64,000 nucleotides of DNA. It comes from Punica granatum (taxonomy: Eukaryota; Streptophyta; Magnoliopsida; Myrtales; Lythraceae). The position numbers were made by a program, and so were the translations under genes. Location of the stretch: positions 14,393,001-14,457,000 of the forward strand of contig NC_045127.1 in the NCBI RefSeq assembly GCF_007655135.1, in the 5' to 3' direction. The notes under the pieces were generated by a model. The model was not told where the DNA came from, did not search any database, and saw nothing but the letters and a program-made list of their open reading frames with translations. Each line of letters starts with the position of its first letter. Position 1 is the stretch's first letter. Below, piece by piece: positions 24,401 to 37,200 of this stretch.

Positions 24401-27400
24401 TTATTATTTCTTTAAAAGCTTTCCTAAGATATAAGTATTCATAATTTTTGAACATACGTAAATTACTAATAATATCAAAGGATAAATTTATTAAAAATGG
24501 TGAGGGGATAGAGAATAGAGAGGGAACGTGGGGAAGAGATGAAAGAGAGAAAAGGGAAGAGGTAGAGAAAAATTTAGAGAGAAGTGGAGAAGTCGGTAGT
24601 TGCTAATTATAGGAATTAACAAAGTTAACCTCTAACTTTCCTTAACTTAGTGGTAATTAATTAATCATAATATTTTCATAGGGGTATTTTTGGGAGAAGA
24701 AAAGTTAGATAAACTATTTTCCTTGTCCTATTACAGTATTGATACTGATAAAGAGAGTGTATGAATTTACAAGAAATCCTCTAGTAATTTGAAGAAACTA
24801 ATTAGAAAGAATAAAACTGTAAAAAGAAAAAGAAACCAATACCACTATCTGAAAACGTTGCCTCATAACCTGTAACTTCCTCATAAGTTATAGAAAAAAA
24901 ATTGAAAAAAAAAGAAAACATAAAGTACAGAAAATATACTTCGCTGATACCCGTTATCACTATCCGGAAAGAAGACAGACACGCACTATAGAAATTATAT
25001 ATTTCATACGGCTACACCCACTTAACCTGCTTAAAATTTCTTAGTGGATGTTCTCGAATTTACAGGAACACCATTTTAAAACTTATGATATTTTTAGTAG
25101 ATCGGATTAAAGGGAGGAGAGGATTTCAAAAATCTTAATCCGATATTTGGTGGCGATGGGATTGAGATTGGGTTTAGAATATGTTTGGATACAATATTAA
25201 GCAACTAATCCTTGGGGGAGGGGTGGATTAAACCCGAATTGGGATAGAATTATTAATGAAACGATGAAAATGCCCCTAACTCTCTTTCTAATCTTTTGAA
25301 AAATGCCATTGAACATGGGTAAGCATGGAGAGGTGCGGCGATGGCTTGATTCTGGCCATCGCCGCCCCAATGAGGTCGTTGGCACACCTAGAGGATCGCT
25401 GACGACTTTGCTGATGCCACGATGGCTAGAATCGGGCTACCACTACCCAACACAGTCGACCGCTTTACCTTTTTAAAAAAAATATAAATTTCTTTTTCAT
25501 TTTTAGAATTTTTTAGAAAAAATAATTTAAGGGTACATTTGTCATTTTGATCTCATATTCCAATCCCAAACCTAAACATACCCCAAAAGCTAGATTAGAA
25601 CATAAAATATCCATGGGGATTTAAATTTATATACTCATCTCATCCTAATCTGTATCCTTAATTTGACCTCCAAACATAGCCTATAAGAATACCCTTAAAT
25701 AAATATTAGATATAATAAATCAATATTTCAGTTATATATATCTACTACTACAAATTGCAGAAAGAAGTTAGTTTGTCTAACTTTCCTTTCTCAAAACTAC
25801 CCATAAATAAATGATAAAACTAATTGACAATAACTAAATAAATGAAAGTTAAAGGGTAATTATGTAATTTAAATTTCTTTTTAACTACTCACTTTCAACT
25901 CCACCTGCTATTCTCTCTCCTCTTTCACATGTATCATCTCATCATCTCCTTAACGTGTATCCTCTTAAAACAAAAATATCCTTTTTTTTTCTACTAACTT
26001 TTCAAAATCGATAATTTTGACAAGGTTAATTATAGCATTTGATAATATTTCGCATGTGTTGGTTTAATTTTCAAATTAAAATTACTTTTAATTCCACGCA
26101 TAGTGCGAGTGACGCTCTATTATATATATATATATATATATAAATAGTTTTCAAGAAATAATTTCCTCGAACGTGCCTTTCCCAACCCAAGGTGGAGTAA
26201 CTCCTCCCAACATTCCCATAACCTTTTTTTCTTTCCTTTTTAAATTAACACAAAAGAAATTAGTAATTTACAAAAAGAGAAACAATTAAAATCAGTACGT
26301 ATATATAATTAATTAATAATCAGGATTATTTGGCTTTAAAAAAAAAAAACTGACCTTCTCACTGAAGAATGCAGGCTGGGAGGCAATTTCCTGATCAATA
26401 ACGTCCCTTGTGTTGCTTACGTCATCATCCTCTCTAATTGAAGCAGTTGGGTGTGCGAATCTGACCATTTCGGGGCAGTTCTTGATGGTCATCTTTTCTA
26501 GGGATGGGAATTCTAGACGGCAATCACCGGGGTAGAAGCTCTTCAATGCCGCCAAACCGTGGATGACTATATCTTGTAAATTAGGAAACCAAATTTTACT
26601 CTCCAGAATTTCCTCATCTTCCTTCTCTTTTGTGATGATTTCCTCCAGCATTGTGCAGTCCTTGATTTTAATTTTGCGAAGGCTTTCAAGATGCGGCACC
26701 ATATTAGGCGTCAGTATGTTTAACAGGCAGCTGCAATTGTGAACTTGAAGAGTGTTAAGTTGTTCGAAGCTGAAAGTTCTGTGGAAATCTTTGGGGAAGA
26801 TTAGCCTCAACTTCAGAAGATCTCTCAAGTGAAGCTCCAGCAAGGAGAAATATACCTTTGCATCATCTGCCCTCGGAGGTTCAAACACTTCTTGTACTGC
26901 ACCGCAGTTTCTTATCTCCAATTTCTCAAGCCATTGGAAGAGGAGAGATATATGAGATGGAACAGCTGCTACCGTCAAAAACCCACAATCCTCTATAGTA
27001 AGTGATCTCAAGGCTCCGAAAGTCCCAGAAGGAAGACTGCCAGTGCCAAGCCATATCTCTTTCCACTCGATGGACTCAGAGATCTTTAATGAATGCATCG
27101 AGGACAGTAGTGTCTTTTCAGAGAACAACTTTTTCATTGTTGTGTTAAGGTCACTGTACAGTTTGTAACTTTCGGCTCTATTCCAACGATCTCTTAACTC
27201 TATGTCCTGCAACTTCGGCGTGCTTATATCACCTTGACAGAAGATTTTCATCTCGGGACATCCCACCATGGTTAATTTTGTCAACCATGGGAGTTTGAGT
27301 CCATGGCTTCCTGAACAGAAGTGCTTAATACTCATCAAGCAGTCAAGCTCCAGTACTTCCAGTCGACTAAAAGCAATCTCCTCTTGTACATCACTATCGC

Positions 27401-30400
27401 CAGATTCGCCACAAGCCACTATTTCTGTCAAGGCATCGCATTCTACTACACTTATTTCTGCAAGCTTCGGGAGACTCTTCACTGTTGAAACTGTCAAGAG
27501 AGCTTTCAACCGATGGCATTTTGATACCTCTAAAGATGTCAAATTCTGAAAAGTTGTCAGGGGTGGCAGCAAACTGATCAATTTGGCACATTCAGACACT
27601 CGAAGGGTTTCTAAATGTTTTGAGAAAGTAAATTCGTCTCCCTTCCAAATATTGAATAGCTCCGGACATCGGACCAGCTTCAATCTCCTTAGTGGTGCGG
27701 CAACAACATTCCGAGGGTTGTCCTTATTAACAAGAGCTGAAGGAGCAACTTCACATGTGAATAGAACTTCCAGCGAAGCATCAGCAAGTATGAGCTCCTC
27801 AAGTTTCAGTTTAAAGACGAGACTTGATGCATATATAGCAGATCTGACAACAAATTTTTCCACCGCCAGAAATCGTACTCCATGCAAAACTTCAAGATGA
27901 GATTGACGAACACTCAATATGTGCTCTATCAGCTCATCGTTCCAATCCGTAGAGTCCAGAATCGGCAAGTCGGGTATTGCAGCCTGAGAATATATCACTA
28001 GTAAATATTCAATTCCTTGGCAGTAACTCAAGAACACTTATTTACCGGTCACAGACTTTGTACACACTCATATGTGTGTGTATATATGTATATATGTATG
28101 TATTCTCTTGCAGGTGCTTTGGAACAGGGGAAATTCCAATATGACTCGGTGTTACGGCGACACGTTTAGTATTTTAGTTCAAATATTTAGTATTTTTGTT
28201 CGATATTGAATACTTAAATTAAAATACTAAGTTGTTGATAATAAATACTAACTAATTGAACTAAAATACTAAACGGTGTCACCGTGGCACCCATTGAAAC
28301 AGAAAAAGTGGAAACAGAAAATGAAATGATTGGTGTTTGACTTCCTAATACCGGACTTGCCCGCACCATTATTTGTTTTTTAAAATTTGAAAATTATTTT
28401 TATTTGAAAATACTTTTTCTGACAGAAAAAGTAATAACTGTTGGACAAACGAGAATAAATTGTTGAACTTTGAAGATAAAGTTCGATTAAAAAAAAAGGT
28501 TAAAGTTGAGCATTTAAAGTATTATTAATTTCCATATGTTTGTTGAAGCAAACTCCCTTCAAATGAGAAGCCGCCTACAGACATATCATTAACCATCCAA
28601 TCTCTACATCGGTATACAATTATGAAAGATCTACCGACTGGTGTCACGTACATATGACGGCACCATCAACTAGTGTATTCCGAATTAATTCAAGAGTCAG
28701 GTGGCATAGCACAGTGAATGGGATCCAAAAGGCACTGTCCAGCAGAACATGTGAGCTGCAGTACGTACACATCCTTCTCTTCTTGCAAGTTTCATATTTT
28801 GAACATTTGTTACTTAATCCAAAACAAGAATTAGTACCAGTCAATATATTTGTCATCCAAACAGGCTTAAATTGACTTTTGACATTAATTGCATGCATTG
28901 ATGTTTTACAGCCTTGCAAGCTTCATGATTTGGGTCGGGAGCTAGTAAATATACAGCAAGCTAGGATAAGAACGTACCGGCAGTCTCTTTTGCTGAATCA
29001 CGACGTCAATTTGGTCGTCTAAATCTTGTGGTAGTATATCTACAGCATCACTCACGGCCTCCTCTAGACTTCCACACTCTCTGACAAGCCACTTATTCAA
29101 GGATGGCAACTCTAAAGTGCATAAGCTCCCCTGCCAGAACTTACAAAGTGCTGGCAATTTCTTAAGTTCAAGAGTTGTTAACTTGGGAAGTATTACGATT
29201 CCGGGAGCCACATGTATGCACTTTCCATCTCTGCTTCCAATTATATATCGTAGCTTCAGACAATCAAATACATGTAGTCCTTGGAGTTTCTCCAAATACG
29301 CTTCATCTTCGGGGTATGTCTGACGGTTCATCCTGGCTGACGTGCTGCTATCTCCAGCATCCAAGCCCTCATATATACACTCTGATGAAGAGCAATCATC
29401 TACTTTGAGGCACTCCAGGTTCCGCAGCCTCTTCCGCATAAAAGATGGAACAATGCTGAGGAGCTCAGTGCATCTCTCCACCTTAAGATGTTTTAATTTG
29501 CAGAAGGTCCCCGGAGAAAGTTGTTTCTTCCATAAAGCTCTCAATTTGATGCCGATAATCTGTAATTTCTCCAAATTTGGAAGAAAGACCTGTGCAGAAC
29601 AATTAATTATTTCAGATCAGCAATGGCGAGGTAAAGAACAACAAACCTTTTGCAGCATCTGCAGCTCATACATATACGTAGCAATCAATGAAAGGGAGGA
29701 AGAAGATGATGAGGAAAATACTGCACACCGTACCCTACCGTACCTTCTCATTGAAAAGTCCCTGGGAGGCAACATCATCATCTTGAAGTTGAGGTCCCCC
29801 ATTTGGAGGCTCAGCAATGAACCCCTTCATCTCAGAACAACCAGTTATTTCTAGATCTTTCAAGGAGGGAAATCGAAATGGAGGAGAACTACCATAGAAG
29901 AAATACTCCAGGCTTTCAAGAGAAGAAAGCTCCAATGACCGCAAACGGGGAATGATGATTTCATCCATCTGATCTGCTTTGCCGTCCCTTCGGGAAACAA
30001 CCTCCCGCATGCCCTTGCATCCCTTTATTTTCAGTGTCTCCAGTTTCAGAAGAGTTGTGGCTGTTGTGAGCGGGATGAGATCTGTTAAACAGTCGCACCC
30101 CACCACAGTGATTCCTGTGAGATTCGGAAAACCCACCACAGTTTTGGTTTTGGACACCTTCTCGTCGAAGACAACGCATTTTAGTTTCGGCAGCCAAAAC
30201 AAATCCAATTTTTGCAATTCAGGGAGCATTATTGCTGCTGTGCGCTTCTCTTTCTTATCTGAGTGCTCCCGCCCGTTGACGTCAACTTCAAATACAGATT
30301 CCAAAAATTCACAAGGACCTATATCGACCTCTTTAAGATTCTGCCACCTCTTCTCTGTTGAAGTTAAAGGAAAGACAGTGCGAAGCTTCTTGCATCCACC

Positions 30401-33400
30401 AACACTGATGGTCTCCAGTTTGCTGAAATTAGATGATGTTTCAGTTTCAGGGAGTTCATTATTGTCCCATATCTTCTCGAAATCTCCTACCAAGCAGAGC
30501 GTCATCTCCATCAACCTCGGGAGGAGAACCTTAAAGGAACAACCAATTTTTGGATTGGATGGACAAATATCTTAACAAAATATTAACTGACACACGATAA
30601 TTTTTTAATCAAGTCACATATATAGTATCACAATCTAACTCGGCTTTATCATTCAAAACAAAGCATCATGAATGTGCAACTCATTATAGTTATCAGTATA
30701 TAAAAGTATTCGCATTTGAAGGGACAAATCAATATTCAATTCGCCAATGAACGTTAAATTTTGCGAAAATAAATGCACGTTTCATTATATTTAGCATACT
30801 TGTAAAGTATTTTCACTATATAATTGTAGATAACAACAAGACCTTCAAACGATATTGGCAATCATGAACTAATAACAAATAAATTAAAAACTAAAAAAAA
30901 AAGTATATACAACCATCGATAACCTCTAGAGTAAAAAATACGAGGAAATCGTTATTAAATGAAATTATAAATTCAATTTATAATTAAAAAAGTAAGTAGA
31001 CAAAATCATAAATTGGAAAAATAGAAAAGGAAATATCTGGATAATGAAAAACACGAGAATAAAAAAAATTATTTCTAATCGATATACAATTTGAATCGTG
31101 GAGAAGCAGATATTCTTAGAAAAACAATTTCATTCTATTTAAGTGAACATATAAATATATATTTGCAGTCTTTTACTATACAAAAAATTTTCTTAGAAAA
31201 TTAAAAAATTTCTTCCTAGAGCCAAGTTTCTCGGGTGCCATTTTTAAATTGAAATTTTTTTTCTTTAGAAAGATACTGGGGATTCTAGATCTTATGACTT
31301 CTCTCTCTGAGGCCTTAATGTTTATTTTTTTAGGATGTAGCCATAAGTTTGCTTTAAAATTACGACGAAAAAAATGCAAAGCTACGCTGATGCTCAGAGA
31401 GGAGAGGTGGAGCTATCGTCGGGGTCACCACCCAAAGCCCAGGGCCACCAGCGACTCTGAGGTAGCCACAACCTTGGGCGTGGGTGTGGTTGTCGCCTGC
31501 AACATCTAGGATGTGGATTATGGGGGGGGGGGGACGGTTGACAGCCGCCACCAGCCCTACACTTATGGTCACTAGTAGCCTCCGAGGTCGTCAGCGATCC
31601 GGATCTTGGGCGGTGACAGGTCCACTAAGGGGTGTAACGAAAATCCTGAAAAAACCAAACCTATCCTAACCGAAAAAACCAAACCCTAAAAACCTAATGG
31701 CCTTTATGGGTCGTTTTTAAGGGCATGAAAAATCCACCCAAAAGTAACGAGGACCGACCGAAAATCACAGCGGTAACCGTATCCATCCGAAAATTCATTT
31801 ATATTTACATGTTTATACATATTTCAACAAAAATCATTGATACATTTTTCAATTTTTTGAGAAATAATTATGTTATAGTGTTATGTGGGAAAAAGAAAGA
31901 AAAAAAGTCATCTTTTTTTTTTTTAATTCCCGATCGTTTTCATGACTCCTTCAATTGGTCTCATAATTATTCCCCTTTCAGTCCCCGAAAGAGTTGAAAC
32001 TATGGGCTGGCAGTTTTCATATTTCCAAGTGGTTTTAGGGTGGTTCTTTTGTTCTAAAAAAACTAATCCAAACTAAACGTGGACCGAAATATTTTATAAA
32101 ACCACCTGTACCCACCCGTCTTCACCCACCAACCCTCTCTAGGTAACAATGTGCTGCTGCTTTCAACTTTGAAACCTCGGTCGATTCAAGGCACAATCGC
32201 GTCAACCGATACTGCCCCCTGCACATCCGAGATAAGTGGCACATTTTGAAGGCTCCGACGACCTCGGAGGTGGGGTTAGGACCATCGGTTGATGCCTCCG
32301 CTCCCACTCTCACTGGCTATTCTTTGAAGCCGAACTGATCTTACTTATTTTCCCTTTCTTATTCTTTTTCGTTTTTCATATTTTATTTTTTCTAAAAGTA
32401 ATTTTTATTCAATTGAAAAAGTGAAAGTAGGACTAAAGTGGTAAAAATATGGAAGGTTGAGGACAAAACTGACCTAGAAAAAGGCTTCAAATGAAAGTGG
32501 CGTAAGTACCAAAATTAGTGACTAAAAGTGTCTTTTCTCCTGAAATTTTTAAAACTTCCAATCATAATATAAATTAAAAGCTCAAAAATTCAAGATCTGT
32601 TAGATAATCATTCAGTATATAATAACATTTCATCATAAAAATTTCAAATATTTTATAGATAAACAACCATATCTTAACAGAAAATATTTAAGATTTAGTT
32701 TGTAATTTATAAAATAATATTAATAAAACATAAAGTTTAAGATTTATTAATTGAAAATTAAAAACCAAACGTATTTTATGTAGATAAATACGAAACGTTC
32801 CAAAGTTGATCAAAATCATTATATACACGGCAAGAAAATTATGTTTTATTGATTTTTTTTTACGACATTTTGAAAAGCATAAAGAAAAAAAGTTGGGAAA
32901 GATTAAGTTTGTTTGGGGTGAGATAACCACATTTTAAAAAGAAAAATTTTATTTAAAAATGAAAACAAAAAAAAATGTGACTTATTAAATAATAGCTATA
33001 TAAATTTAAAAATATTAAAAAGTAAATATCTATAAAATGTTATTCATGTAATAAAATCTTTTTAGAAAAATTATAGAATATTATGTTGTATTCCCATCTT
33101 ATAAGATATTATTCATTTAAAATAATAATCTTATCATTATTATTTATTTAATCTGAAAAATCAAAAGTTTTTTATTTATTAAACATTCTATAACTAACAA
33201 CAAAGCATTAGAGAATTAAAAATGCATTCTATTTTATTCGAATCTTATTTTTAAATATGTATTAAAAGAAAAAAATAATATGTTGTTAACAATTATTATT
33301 AAGTTAAAGAATAAGATTCGAGACAATTTCAATTAGTATTCTGGGATTTCTAAAACTATCATACTGGACCCACCTCAATTATGTTTCCATATATATAGTT

Positions 33401-34173
33401 TGTGGGAACATCTTTAACTATAATGCAGAATTTATTCAAGATTATTTAATTGATATATCTAACGAAATCAAATATTCTTTTCATTTTTTTTATTAAAAAT
33501 TGTATATATAATCGCCATCTTTCAAATTTACAATCTTTAGCTGGTGAGGATATTTCATTTAAACTATATTATGCATTCAATTAGTTGAAATGCATATTAA
33601 TTTTAATAGCTCTTCAACCTAATCTAGAACTATCTTTTCATGTGTATTTATTTTTAGATATTATGAGAAATTTCTTTTATTTCTGATATTATTTTTTATA
33701 TCATTAATTTGGTTGTTACAATTCTCAATCAACTTTATGCTTAGCTTTACTGATATTATTCTTCCTCTGCAATATTCTATCGCAAAAATCGAAACTGTCG
33801 AAACTATATGCATCATTATAATATATAAAACCGAAGCGTAAGACGCGGTTGCACCACGTAAGGAAAAACGTAAATCCCCAACTCCACGTTGATTGATCTT
33901 CTAGAATATTTATTATATTTTATTTGTAACATTTTTGATGTATTCTAGATATTTTTTCATATTATTTGTATATAATAATATGTAATTATAGAATTTTCAA
34001 TAACTGAAAAGAATTCCTCAAAATATGCGATATTCTTTTTAAGTTCAATGTGCTAAATATATTATAAATAGAATACACGGAAATTCATTTTTAACATCAT
34101 TCTACTCATGATATTCTATTTCATACACCTTAACCTCTATATCTCTGTGATATCTCTCGCTCTTTCTGGTCAC

Positions 34174-34211
<38 letters not shown>

Positions 34212-37200
34212 CGTAACTCTGTATGCATATGATGCATGATTGTTGTCTCTTAATATATACGCTATCTCATAAGACTAGATAAGTACTTATTTGTCATCAC
34301 GATTTTTCATTCTTGGACTTTCATTTACAATTTGTAATATTTATATTTATATACGCGATAGAATTTATAGTTTTAAATATCTTTCTAGATCTGTATTCAT
34401 TTGTTGTCATATGTGTTGATTATCTGTTTTCAATTATACAAAAATTGACGAGCAATTTATAGCACAATGTGCTGATAACAACTAATTTTAAAAACAAAGA
34501 TAAATTTTTTTTTAGAATTATTGAATATAATAATGAAAAACTTCAATAACAAATTACCAAAGATAAAAACAAAAGGATGACTTGTGTATGCACGGGCCAA
34601 TGTGCTATTATGTATATGGAACTATTGTTGTGTTTGGTTTTAGAGTTGAGTTGATTTGAGTTTTGATTTTTATTAGTTTGTAATGAGTGTGATGTTGAAT
34701 TATAAAAAAATGTGAAAAATAATAAATAGTTGAGAGAGTCGTGTTGTTAAATTGTGGAAAAAGTAACTAATAGTTGAGAGAATTTAGTATTAAAAATTGA
34801 ATTGATTTGTTAAAACAAGAAAAAGGTAATAATTGTGTTGTTAAAGTGGAGTAGAGTTAAAATTGGTTTTACAAACCAAACAAAGAAGCCAATTGAGGTT
34901 TTTCGTTTTTGGTGAGACTGTGAAGAATTTTCAGCTTATTGTTTGCAACTAATTCTTGCTCAGTAGTCCGTTGAACCATAATTAGATCATAGAGATCGAT
35001 GTCTTAATTTGCGCATGCATACTTATCCCAAATAAATAAATAAATAATTGCACTAAAAAATGGGAGGGAGGAAAACATATTAAGAATAAGTACACACGTA
35101 GAGAAAGTCTGGCAGCATACCATTCGATTGAAGAAGACTGTCTTTGTTGAATTGACCGCCACCTGGTGATGATCTCTCTCTTTCTCCCCACAACACAAAG
35201 GGAATCTGAAGGTTGGGTTGCTGTCCCCTTTAATCGAATAGAATTCCTTCAGTTTGCAGCACTCGAATATCAGCAAGACCTTCAATGATGGGAATTCTTT
35301 TATATTGCATGACGACGCGCTTTCCATTTTCCCATGATCTTCGTCCATTATGATCGCCTCCATCTTGTCACAGCGTTCCACATCTAATTCTGTCAGTTTC
35401 GCCGTTGCTTTAGCCATCGATGGGGTAAACAAGTATCTCAACTCATCGCAACGGCTTACTTTCAACTCCCTTAAGTTTTGGAATGCCGCTACTTCTCCTC
35501 GAGGACACTTGCTCCATATGCAACTCAGTTTCGGCAACAAGAATAGCATGATCTTGCACAGCTGAGGGAGGATACCATCATTAGACCCACGCTTAGTATT
35601 TATCCCTTCAAGATTGAAGACTTCTGTTAACATATCACAATTAGTAATTTCTAATGATTCCAGACTCCGCAGCTCCATCAACAAATTGGAGTCGAAAACT
35701 TTCGAGAGTTGATCACAGTACCGGACTTCCAGAGACTGTAAGTTGCTCATCGTCAAGCCCATTGAGGGTTCAGTCTCACTCCTTGATAATAACTCTTTCA
35801 ATTTCGGAAGCTCATAAATTTTCAAACTCTGCAACTTGGGCAGCCAAACCTGACAAAAACCAAGACGATAATTTATCAGAATATATCATTCATGCAAAAT
35901 CGCCCATAGAGTTTTCAAATTTTCCGCCACGTACACTTCCGATTTCTTGCCTAAGGTTACAGGTTAAATCCCAATTCCCCGTAAAGTATAAGAGGTATCT
36001 CAAGGATTCCCTTGTTGAAATCGTTCAAAGTTTTAGTTTTTTATTAATTAATCTGGAAACTAATTTCTTATAAGATACGGTTTTCTATGGAATTTCTCAT
36101 GGGACCTTTTTTTTTTTTTACTCTGTTGCAATTGTTTAAAGTTTTAGGCGTTTATTTGACTTATGCGCAGCCATTTTACAATCTTTCTACTATATAATGG
36201 GTGGTCTTCGAAAGTGAGTATTATACAGAACTTTTTTCTTCTCCAATTTGTAGTAGCGGAGATATAGACAGATGATGTAAAATAGGATATCTATTCTTCA
36301 GCATAAGGATCACACAACCGCGAGAAGAAGAAATTGGTGGTCTGTTAATTTAGTTACCTGTTGGCCATCCACGAAAATGTCCCGTGCTATCTCCTGGGGC
36401 TTCTGCGGATTTGCTCTGGTGAAGAATGTTGTGATCTCTGGTAAGAATCTCAGAGTCAAACGACGTAGATTTGCCAGCTCAACAACCCGTTTTCCCTTGT
36501 ATCCACCCTCTGTCCGTTTCGTGAATAATGCAGGTATCCTCTTGGTTCTACTTATCTGATCAGACTCCTGGGGCAGTTCAGGGCCTGCAATACGTGGACC
36601 ACAGAAGAGACTCTTTGTCGTGCTATAGCATTCCCAACATCCACTGGCTACCTTCTCCTCATCGTCATCATCTTTGCTCTCATCTAAAACAACCGCTTGC
36701 ATCATCTTGCAATCATATACATCAATCTCTTCGAGCTGCGAAAGGCTTTCCATTAAGGAAAGAGAGAACATGTTCTTCAACTTGCCACACCTTTCGACTT
36801 TTATCACTTTCAGTCTACCAAAAGAAAGGGGTGTGACAAGGCCGTGACAGATCTTCTCCAAATTGTCCAGGTGCTTAACCAATAAGGACTCTAACCTTGT
36901 AAAAGCATCATGAGCTAACCACTTTGCTGAGGAGACTATGTACTGGAAGGCAGTGCTACTTTCAACACGAAGGTGCTTTAGTTGCATAAAACCTTCTACA
37001 CATAGCGCATGAACGCTCAGACAAGTACCTTCCGATATGCCATACAGGTGAAGATCTTGAACCTTCTGCAGGTTAAGCTGAAGCCATTGTTGAGACAGAA
37101 CATCTGATCTCACCACCTCAAGCTTCATGGTCCGTAGCTCTTCATAGCTGCCTGACCAATCCCATTTACCACCAACAAGTATTCGATGTCTTTCCAATTT

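Larger units (their letters stand above)
23532..26354 (-). other. NLR intron 7 (2.8 kb, repeat-laden)
   Basis: AT-rich, with a TA microsatellite at 26121-26142, a GC-rich insert (25310-25460) inside a longer repeat (about 25110-25690) whose ends carry TGTTTGGAT../..TCCAAACATA, and several Helitron-like CTAGT termini (near 23889 and 24249-24263). No exon candidate found. Confidence 0.55.
30530..35120 (-). other. NLR intron 4 (4.6 kb, repeat-laden)
   Basis: Very AT-rich. It contains a MITE-like copy (34629-34884), a TA microsatellite (34177-34207), a GC-rich patch with a run of ten or more G (near 31523-31533), and another GC-rich patch with 'acctcggaggt' text (32260-32275). No exon with the V-x-x-P-x-L start was found. 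If the model is wrong, this is the likeliest gene boundary. Confidence 0.6.

Noticed and set aside
29342..29854. Plus-strand frame of 170 codons
   Set aside because: Antisense shadow of NLR exons 5 and 6.
29979..30575. Plus-strand frame of 198 codons
   Set aside because: Antisense shadow of NLR exon 5.
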